A stretch of DNA of 5,481 bases from Acidobacteriota bacterium (GTDB taxonomy: Bacteria; Acidobacteriota; Terriglobia; Acidiferrales; UBA7541). The stretch is from the NCBI GenBank assembly GCA_003224075.1, contig QHYF01000162.1:1-5481 (forward strand). The letters are read 5' to 3'. Of the stretch, positions 1 through 4,742 are shown one piece after another. Position numbers and translations under genes: made by a program. The first letter of the stretch is position 1; each line of letters opens with the position of its first letter. Below the pieces are notes generated by a model, which saw nothing but the letters and a program-made list of their open reading frames with translations, did no database searches and had not been told where the DNA came from.

Positions 1-92
1 TTCTCGCGCAAAAGAGCAAGGGCGGGCCCAGCCAGTTTCGCAGAGCGGCCGCCACCGGCGGCGGGATTAACGATGGCGAAGAAGCGATCCAT
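1..92 (-). CDS. Lipid kinase of the LCB5/diacylglycerol kinase family, N-terminal fragment (runs off the left edge)
   Basis: Only the first 30 codons are inside the window; the rest lies to the left. The fragment starts at the ATG at 92-90 and reads MDRFFAIVNPAAGGGRSAKL, followed by a short alanine/leucine-rich helix. A short beta strand followed by NPxxGxGR near the extreme N-terminus is the signature of the diacylglycerol kinase catalytic domain (DagK, YegS, sphingosine and ceramide kinases), where it forms part of the nucleotide-binding site. Such enzymes transfer phosphate from ATP to a lipid hydroxyl at the cytoplasmic face of the membrane. It begins 62 bases after the acyl ligase stop on the same strand, so it may share that transcript. 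No clear Shine-Dalgarno precedes the ATG. The substrate (diacylglycerol, sphingoid base or ceramide) cannot be told from 30 residues. The family call is fairly secure, the exact function is not. Confidence 0.82.
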   Translation of the reverse strand, partial: MDRFFAIVNPAAGGGRSAKLAGPALALLRE

Positions 93-154
93 TTGGGGCG
101 CGAACCAACTTGAAATGCCAACTTCAGGTCAACTAAGTTATCTTCTCGCCGGCT

Positions 155-1867
155 TCACAAGGAAAGAATCGCGGCGGCGCTGTCCAGTTTCCCGAGACGC
201 TCCGCCAGGACATTTCTTTTTATCTTGAGAGAAGCCGTCCGCGGAAAGTCCTCGTCGAGGAGGACAACCCCGAGGATGCGCTTATAGTTTAGCAGGCGAT
301 TGTTGCGCGCGTTGATATCGCGGCGAAGCTCTTGGCTGTATAGCTGTCCCGGTTCCAGATGGACGACGAGAACGAGCTCTTCGCCGACCATCGAACGGCT
401 TGGCCAGATGAAGTTGGCCGCAAAAACGCAGAATTCCTTGACGGGAAGACTCTCGAAAACAGCTTCGATGTCTTCGGGATAGATGTTCTTCCCTTCCTCG
501 GTGACGATCATGTTTTTCTTGCGACCGAAGAGCTGCAGGTGGCCTGCGGAGTCGAAACGTCCGAGGTCCCCGGTCATCAGCCAGCCGTTAACGATCGCTT
601 CCGCCGTGAGTTCTGGGTCATTCAAGTAGCCCGCCATCACGGTCTTGCTGCGGACAGAAACTTCGCCAATGCCGTCGCCAGCGGGATTCACGATGCGCAC
701 TTCCATCCCTGGCAGCGGTTTGCCAACAGTATCCGCGCGAAAAGGCTTCAGATCGTTGACCGTGACCGCCGTGCCCGCTTCCGTAAGTCCGTAGCCGTTG
801 GCCACGGGGATCCCGAGATCGTAGAAAAATTGCAGAGTCTGCGGTTCGGTGAACGCGCCGCCCACAATGATGGCGCGGAGTTCCCCGCCAAATGCCTCGT
901 GAACCTGTTTGAGAAGGCAACGGCTGATGCCGAGCCTTGACCGGCCTTTTGTCACGGCCTTGTTGATCGCAACAAGAGCATTGAAAACTCTGCGTTTCTC
1001 CGCCGGCAACGCATTGAAACGCGCCTGCAGTCCTTTCTGCAGGTTTTTCAATACGAGAGGCACCACACTGACATAAGTAATCTTGTATTTTGGAAAGGCC
1101 TCGCGCACATATTCGGGACGCAAGGTACGTAAATGAACGACCGCGGCCCCACAGGTGAACGGTCCGAAAAAACCCACCATGAAATCGATGGCGTGATTCG
1201 TCGGCAATATGCTGAGGTAGCGCACGCCCGGCCAGAAGGGATAGAGCGAAGTGAGCGCGACGCACTGCTCCAGATAGTTTTCGTGCGTCATCATGCAGCC
1301 TTTGGGGCGTCCGCCAGTCCCAGAGGAGTAGACAATGCAGGCCGTATCCTGCCGGCTGCGCGGAACGAAAACCGGCTCGCCCACGCGTCGAAACTCTTCC
1401 CAGCGTTGCGCGCCGGCAAGAACAGCGTTTGCCGGCGCCTCGGTAACAAGAACCGCCTGGACGTTCGTCGCAACCGCACGGCTGGCAGAAACGCTGAGAT
1501 GCCGCCAAATCGGATATTCCGTAATGAGAACGCTGGCGCCTGAGTGCTTGAGGAGTTGCCAGTGCTCGTCTGGTGTAAGTTTGTAATCGAGTGGAACGAG
1601 GACGCCACCTGCAAAGAAAACGGCATAAGCGGAGATCAGCCACTTCGACTGATTGGTCATGATAATGCTGGCGCCGTTCCCCGCGGCGAAACTTGCGTTC
1701 TGCAATGCTTTGGCCAGCGGATGAGCGCGTTCCTTGAAATCGCGATAGGTGAGGCGTTCCTTCTCGCGTTCGCGGTCGGCCTCGATCAGACACACTTCGT
1801 TTGCGAACTGATCCAGCGCATCCTTGAGTGCTCCCCCGACAGACTGGTATTTGGAGAGGTCCAGCAT
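155..1867 (-). CDS. AMP-forming fatty acyl-CoA / acyl-ACP synthetase (ANL superfamily)
   Basis: A 570-residue adenylate-forming ligase, a usual full length for long-chain acyl synthetases. It activates a carboxylic (probably fatty) acid with ATP to acyl-AMP, then transfers it to a thiol. Visible core motifs in order: P-loop A3 at about 180-190 (YSSGTGGRPKG), A5 at 357-364 (NGYGLTEA), the TGD of A7 at 432-434, the hinge and A8 region at about 448-468 (GRKKN...GKNIYPEDIE), and A10 at 542-552 (PRTASLKIKRN) with the likely catalytic lysine K548. The P-loop has Gly where the second Thr is usual, and A10 has Leu instead of the Gly before its lysine. No signal peptide or membrane segment is evident. 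Its ATG overlaps the stop of the upstream acyl carrier protein by one base (TAATG) and no Shine-Dalgarno is visible, so translation is probably coupled. That arrangement suggests the ACP phosphopantetheine is the acyl acceptor. An ordinary acyl-CoA synthetase remains possible. Confidence 0.93.
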   Translation of the reverse strand: MLDLSKYQSVGGALKDALDQFANEVCLIEADREREKERLTYRDFKERAHPLAKALQNASFAAGNGASIIMTNQSKWLISAYAVFFAGGVLVPLDYKLTPDEHWQLLKHSGASVLITEYPIWRHLSVSASRAVATNVQAVLVTEAPANAVLAGAQRWEEFRRVGEPVFVPRSRQDTACIVYSSGTGGRPKGCMMTHENYLEQCVALTSLYPFWPGVRYLSILPTNHAIDFMVGFFGPFTCGAAVVHLRTLRPEYVREAFPKYKITYVSVVPLVLKNLQKGLQARFNALPAEKRRVFNALVAINKAVTKGRSRLGISRCLLKQVHEAFGGELRAIIVGGAFTEPQTLQFFYDLGIPVANGYGLTEAGTAVTVNDLKPFRADTVGKPLPGMEVRIVNPAGDGIGEVSVRSKTVMAGYLNDPELTAEAIVNGWLMTGDLGRFDSAGHLQLFGRKKNMIVTEEGKNIYPEDIEAVFESLPVKEFCVFAANFIWPSRSMVGEELVLVVHLEPGQLYSQELRRDINARNNRLLNYKRILGVVLLDEDFPRTASLKIKRNVLAERLGKLDSAAAILSL

Positions 1868-2109
1868 TACAGGCGGGACTGAATTCGCTCAGCCAGAGTC
1901 TTAAAGTCACTGACCCCCTGGACTTCGTAATCGGGCAATTCGATGCCGAAATGATTCTCTAGGCGCGAGAGCATCTCCAAAGTCTGCAGACTGTCGATGC
2001 CCAACTTTTTGAAAAAATCGTCCCCGGGCGTAAGCGATCCGGCGGGCAGCTGAAAGTGCTTCGCGGCCAGGTCGAGGACCTCCTGTGTCGTCTGTTCAAG
2101 AGTTCGCAT
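1867..2109 (-). CDS. Acyl carrier protein
   Basis: An 80-residue, acidic, four-helix ACP-type protein of typical length. The phosphopantetheine attachment site is the LGIDSLQ motif, with Ser40 as the modified residue; the helix II that follows (TLEMLSRLENHFGIELPD) is the usual partner-binding face. It would carry an acyl chain as a thioester on its prosthetic group in the cytoplasm. The ATG at 2109-2107 is the only start available in this frame because a TAG lies five codons upstream; no recognisable Shine-Dalgarno precedes it. The stop overlaps the start of the acyl ligase by one base, so the two proteins are made together and probably work together. Being paired with a ligase and not with fabF or fabD, it is probably a specialised ACP and not the housekeeping AcpP of fatty acid synthesis. 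The substrate is unknown. Confidence 0.94.
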   Translation of the reverse strand: MRTLEQTTQEVLDLAAKHFQLPAGSLTPGDDFFKKLGIDSLQTLEMLSRLENHFGIELPDYEVQGVSDFKTLAERIQSRL

Positions 2110-2143
2110 AGAAGGGTAAATCTATCATGCTTGTGCCGGGAAA

Positions 2144-2170
2144 GAAAATTCGAAAGGCCGTGTTTCGGCC
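2144..2170 (-). terminator. Possible weak intrinsic terminator after the regulator gene
   Basis: Read on the minus strand, GGCCG-AAACA-CGGCC forms a five-base-pair, all-GC hairpin with a five-base loop (2156-2170). It is followed directly by TTTCGAATTTTC, a T-rich but interrupted tract. It sits between the stop of the LuxR-type regulator (2199) and the start of the ACP gene (2109), where a transcript boundary would be reasonable. The stem is short and the T run is broken, so termination would be partial at best. Confidence 0.35.
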
Positions 2171-2198
2171 ACGCCATGGGAAAACCATCCACGCAGAC

Positions 2199-2837
2199 TC
2201 AGAGCAGCACGAGCCCCTGGCGGATGCCGATGGAAACGGCTTCCGTACGCGTGGAGGCCCCGAGTTTTCCCAGGATCGAAGCAACGTGGAACTTTACGGT
2301 GTGATCCGAGATTGAAAGACGCGCCGCGATTTCCTTGTTGGCGAGGCCTCCAGCGAGCATTTGGAGCACTTCGCTTTCGCGGCGCGTCAGCGGCTCCGGC
2401 AATTCACTGAGAGGCGCAGCCGTTGCGGCTGGTGCAGGAAGGGCGGCGCTCGCTTCCCGGGGATGCATCACCACTAGACCTGCCGCGGTTGCCTCGAGGG
2501 CAGCCCGGAGCTGCTCAGGGGAAACGTCGCTCGGCAAAACTGCGCGAATCCCCGCGCGCAACGCTTCGGCCGTCCAACCTGGCGATACTTGATCCGCCAA
2601 AACAATGGTTGCGTAGTCGCTCATAATATCCCCGACCGCGAGGGCATCCAAAAGCTCTTCATGTCCATCAGCGGAGGTTTCAATCAGAACGACATCCGTC
2701 TCCAAGTCAGCAAGTTGCTCGGAGAGTGATTCAAGATTCGCGGCACTTCCAGCGATGTCGAAACGACTGTTCGCCAAAACGTTCTGCAGGCCCGCGCGAA
2801 CCAACGTCGAAGCAGCGACGATGAAAACACGAATCAC
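2199..2837 (-). CDS. NarL/LuxR-family response regulator with degenerate receiver domain
   Basis: A 212-residue two-domain transcription regulator. Residues 1-120 have the response-regulator receiver fold, a linker rich in Ala and Pro follows at about 130-147, and residues 149-212 form a LuxR-type helix-turn-helix (LTRRESEVLQMLAGG, then NKEIAARLSISDHTVKFHV). The DNA-binding half looks fully intact. The receiver keeps its secondary-structure pattern but not its chemistry: the usual Asp pair after strand 1 is Ala8-Ala9, the phospho-acceptor Asp is Glu53 (DVVLIETSADG), and the conserved Lys near the end is Pro102 (AVLPSD). Classical phosphorylation by a histidine kinase therefore looks impossible, and Glu53 might mimic the active state. 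The gene starts with GTG, and that GTG overlaps the TGA of the upstream PDZ reading frame (GTGA, four bases), implying coupled translation. No histidine kinase gene is visible. DNA targets are unknown; self-regulation of this operon is a reasonable guess. Confidence 0.92.
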   Translation of the reverse strand: MIRVFIVAASTLVRAGLQNVLANSRFDIAGSAANLESLSEQLADLETDVVLIETSADGHEELLDALAVGDIMSDYATIVLADQVSPGWTAEALRAGIRAVLPSDVSPEQLRAALEATAAGLVVMHPREASAALPAPAATAAPLSELPEPLTRRESEVLQMLAGGLANKEIAARLSISDHTVKFHVASILGKLGASTRTEAVSIGIRQGLVLL

Positions 2838-3127
2838 GCGGCGACTGAATCCTTCCCAGGGCTCGGAATTCCCAGCCTCACGGTGACACGCCGGACTCGC
2901 GAATGGCTTCCGCGCAGGAATTCGAGACGAAGGAGACGAACTCCTGCGCCATCAATAGCGTCAGAGAGATCTTCAATCGAGCGGAATGGTTTTTCTTCCG
3001 TGCCGATCAGGATGTCTCCCGCCATCAACGACGCCTGGGCCGCGGGGCTGCTTGTTTCGACCTCCAGGAGAATCAATCCGAAAGTGTGGCCACCGAACCG
3101 GGGAACACGAACCGGACGGACTGTCAC
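2834..3127 (-). CDS. PDZ domain of an HtrA-like protease, separated from its protease domain by an in-frame stop
   Basis: The reading frame from a GTG at 3127-3125 gives 97 residues forming most of a PDZ domain: VTVRPVRVP, then FGLILLEVETSSPAAQASL, then AGDILIG and a final strand. PDZ domains of HtrA proteins bind C-termini and regulate or position the protease. The frame is the same as that of the protease domain just upstream. Between them lie only TGA and seven sense codons (PGDAWLG). The AWLGV stretch is the carboxylate-binding loop that opens HtrA-type PDZ domains (compare RGYLGV in the neighbouring paralogue). Initiation at this GTG would leave out most of that loop, so a free PDZ protein would probably be impaired. 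No good Shine-Dalgarno precedes the GTG. The segment is best seen as the C-terminal part of one gene (2834-3697), made by readthrough, by reinitiation, or not at all. Its stop overlaps the start of the regulator gene. Confidence 0.75.
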   Translation of the reverse strand: MTVRPVRVPRFGGHTFGLILLEVETSSPAAQASLMAGDILIGTEEKPFRSIEDLSDAIDGAGVRLLRLEFLRGSHSRVRRVTVRLGIPSPGKDSVAA

Positions 3128-3148
3128 GCCAAGCCACGCGTCGCCTGG

Positions 3149-3151
3149 TCA
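3149..3151 (-). other. In-frame TGA splitting an HtrA-like gene
   Basis: On the minus strand the frame reads ...FLAV, TGA, PGDAWLGVTVRPV... with no shift of frame (3151 to 3127 is exactly eight codons). One base change, for example CGA (Arg) to TGA, would account for it. The next base is C; TGAC is known as a leaky stop context. Directly after it, CCAGGC and GCTTGG can pair (one G-T wobble) around an eight-base loop. TGA is a normal stop in this genome, since the acyl ligase, regulator, PDZ frame and HtrA paralogue all end with it. Confidence 0.85.
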
Positions 3152-3697
3152 CACGGCAAGAAAATGGCGGACCACATTACTCGGAATGGCCAATGCCAGG
3201 CGGCCTGCAACCATCGTGTTGATGCCGATCACTCGACCGCCGGCATCGGCCAAGGGCCCGCCGGAATTACCGGGAGCAAGCCTTACACTGGCCTGCACCC
3301 AGATTTGTGAGCCAAGGCCACGCACCGGACCGATCGCGTGAATCACACCCGTGGTGAGCGCTCCTAGGAAACCCATCGGATTGCCGATAGCGATCGCGAG
3401 TTCTCCGGGACGCAATTGAGCGGAATCTGCCGGGGTCGCAGCGGGCAGATCGCTTGCATTGATGCGAAGCGAGACAAGGTCGCGCCGTGGATCGCGAGCC
3501 GTCACCGTTCCGACGAACTCGCGCCCGTCCCAGAGCTGAACGTGGGCATTCGAATCATGGGCCACATGGGCGTTCGTCACAATCGTGCCATCACCGGACC
3601 AGATCACTCCGGATCCGCTCCCGCGTCTGCCGGGACGAATCAGTACTGTCAAGCGCCGAAGATGCTCTGCGATCTCACCAAACCCCGCGATGGCCAT
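3149..3697 (-). CDS. HtrA/DegP-like serine protease domain with intact catalytic triad
   Basis: A 182-residue trypsin-like (S1C) protease domain. All three catalytic residues are visible: His44 in VTNAHVAHD, Asp73 in DPRRDLVSL, and Ser145 in APGNSGGPL. The family features AIGNPMGF and VIGINT, and the closing ALAIPSNVV strand, are also present, so the protease domain is complete. HtrA proteins cleave or hold misfolded or signalling substrates, usually in the periplasm. Here no signal peptide or membrane anchor is seen (the N-terminus is MAIAGFGEIAEHLRRL), which suggests action in the cytoplasm unless export is unconventional. The start at 3697 is chosen because GGAGG (3710-3706) lies eight bases upstream; a GTG at 3724 would overlap the previous gene and has no such site. 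The ATG follows the upstream stop after one base. The protein ends at a TGA exactly where the linker to the PDZ domain should begin, so without readthrough it is a PDZ-less protease. Confidence 0.9.
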   Translation of the reverse strand: MAIAGFGEIAEHLRRLTVLIRPGRRGSGSGVIWSGDGTIVTNAHVAHDSNAHVQLWDGREFVGTVTARDPRRDLVSLRINASDLPAATPADSAQLRPGELAIAIGNPMGFLGALTTGVIHAIGPVRGLGSQIWVQASVRLAPGNSGGPLADAGGRVIGINTMVAGRLALAIPSNVVRHFLAV

Positions 3698-3698
3698 G

Positions 3699-4613
3699 TC
3701 ACCCCCCTCCGTTCGGGCGGTCACCCACCGAAATGGTCACGTCGCGCACGGCGCCTCCGCGAACGATCTTCGCGCTGAGAGCTTTGCCGATGTTTTCGGC
3801 CTGCAAATGAGACTGAACATTTTCGGGACGCGAAACGGGCTGCCCCGCCAAAGAAATCAATATGTCACCGATGACGATTCCAGCTTTGTGCGCCGGTCCG
3901 TCTGCTTCAACCTCGAGAATGATGGCCGCAGTCTTCTCGTTGTGTTGCAATGACTGCCGCAGATGATCTGGGAGACGAACTGGCTGCAGAGCCACGCCTA
4001 AATACCCGCGCGGAATTCGGCCCTTTTTCAACAGTGTTTCGGCAACGCGCTCGACAGCCGCCGATGGAATAGCTATCGCACCGAAACGCGCAAACCGTGG
4101 CGAGGCAACCCCTACAATTCTTCCCAGTGAGTCAACCACTGCGCCGCCGACAGCCGTCGGCTGGAGGCCAATATCGAGGCGGATATAGGGAACGAGTACT
4201 GAACCCGCCCACGTCCTCCGCTCGGGAACAACGAGACTTACGACTCCCAGCGCGGCTACGGCGCCGCTGGCACGTGTGCGTCCAACCACGAGGGCGATGC
4301 TGCCAACCTTGGTTTCAGCAGCATCGCCGTGTTCAACGGGAGCTACTCCAACTTCTGCACATCTTAAGACAGCGAGGTCGGTCGAAGGATCGCGCCCAGC
4401 AAGAGTTGCGGGCGCGATGCGCCCGTCGGGCAGCGTCACGTGAATCTCCTCGTCGCGGCGAAGCGCGTGCTCCGCGGTAACGATGACCCCCGGGCGCCAA
4501 ATGACGCCGCTCGTCGAGCCGCGCGCCTCGGTGTGGACTGCAACGGCGGATGCCGCGGCGCGCTCCGTCGCTTGCGCTAACGCATTCGAAAATTCAATCA
4601 ATTCTGCCGACAT
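3699..4613 (-). CDS. HtrA-like pseudoprotease with PDZ domain (catalytic Ser replaced by Val)
   Basis: A 304-residue protein with an S1C trypsin-like domain (about 25-195) followed by a PDZ domain (about 202-298, opening RGYLGVALQPV and containing AGIVIGDILISLAG). His49 (VTAEHAL) and Asp79 (DPSTDLAVL) of the triad are present, but the segment that should read GNSGGPL is T153-A-V-G-G-A-V159, so the nucleophilic serine is Val155 (codon GTC). It should be unable to hydrolyse peptides by the normal mechanism and probably acts as a binding, chaperone or regulatory partner, perhaps of the active paralogue encoded just downstream. Shared wording such as SGVIW and IVT shows the two are tandem paralogues. 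The frame is open with no damage, so loss of the serine looks maintained and is not decay. No signal peptide or membrane helix is seen. The start at 4613 is chosen over a GTG at 4661 because GGAGGT stands six bases before it. The stop is one base from the next start. Confidence 0.88.
   Translation of the reverse strand: MSAELIEFSNALAQATERAAASAVAVHTEARGSTSGVIWRPGVIVTAEHALRRDEEIHVTLPDGRIAPATLAGRDPSTDLAVLRCAEVGVAPVEHGDAAETKVGSIALVVGRTRASGAVAALGVVSLVVPERRTWAGSVLVPYIRLDIGLQPTAVGGAVVDSLGRIVGVASPRFARFGAIAIPSAAVERVAETLLKKGRIPRGYLGVALQPVRLPDHLRQSLQHNEKTAAIILEVEADGPAHKAGIVIGDILISLAGQPVSRPENVQSHLQAENIGKALSAKIVRGGAVRDVTISVGDRPNGGG
3706..3710 (-). promoter_or_regulatory. Ribosome binding site of the HtrA-like protease gene
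   Basis: GGAGG followed by eight bases (GGGGTGAC) and then ATG at 3697. The site lies inside the last codons of the preceding pseudoprotease gene, whose Asn-Gly-Gly-Gly tail it encodes. It decides the start in favour of 3697 over the GTG at 3724, and it points to coupled translation of the two paralogues. Confidence 0.75.
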
Positions 4614-4742
4614 CTTGCTACCTCCATGAACAAGATGCAGCAAAGGCGAGGACGTGTACATCCGCCGATTGGCTAGGTCAGAACCCGGTAAGAATGCTAG
4701 GTGGAACGAGAACAGTGAACTTGCGATGCCGGTTAAAGGCGA
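4614..4742 (-). other. Intergenic gap between crotonase gene and the HtrA-like block
   Basis: These 129 bases hold the ribosome binding site of the pseudoprotease gene at their downstream end. No convincing intrinsic terminator or sigma-70 promoter was found. The best promoter-like pair (TTCTGA, 17 bases, TGTACA) matches the consensus too poorly to annotate. The gap is the most likely place for a promoter driving the three-gene block, simply because it is the longest upstream spacing. Confidence 0.4.
4620..4625 (-). promoter_or_regulatory. Ribosome binding site of the pseudoprotease gene
   Basis: GGAGGT followed by AGCAAG and ATG at 4613, a near-ideal Shine-Dalgarno with six bases of spacing. 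It fixes the start at MSAELIEF and makes the longer GTG start (16 extra residues) unlikely. Confidence 0.85.

Noticed and set aside
93..154. Promoter-like TTGACC (minus strand, 132-127) and a seven-base direct repeat AAGTTGG upstream of the lipid kinase
   Set aside because: No acceptable -10 box lies 16-18 bases downstream, a sigma-54 match also fails, and a single pair of seven-base repeats is expected by chance often enough to ignore.
359..940. Open plus-strand frame of 193 codons
   Set aside because: It lies wholly antisense to the acyl ligase, shows no recognisable domain, and is explained by the GC-rich codon pattern of the real gene.
618..1910. Open minus-strand frame of 430 codons overlapping the acyl ligase
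   Set aside because: It is a shifted-frame shadow: its product is rich in Arg, Cys and Ser with no domain, while the other frame carries every ANL ligase motif.
2110..2198. Promoter for the ACP gene in the 89-base gap (GATAGATT as a -10 region)
   Set aside because: No matching -35 at the right distance could be found, so only the hairpin is annotated.
3129..3151. Selenocysteine or genome-wide recoding of TGA as the reason for the split HtrA-like gene
   Set aside because: No HtrA protein is known to use selenocysteine at this linker position, and several neighbouring genes end normally with TGA. The small hairpin after the stop is too ordinary to carry the claim.
4614..4742. Sigma-70 promoter TTCTGA - 17 - TGTACA before the pseudoprotease gene
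   Set aside because: Only the spacing is good; each box matches about half of its consensus.
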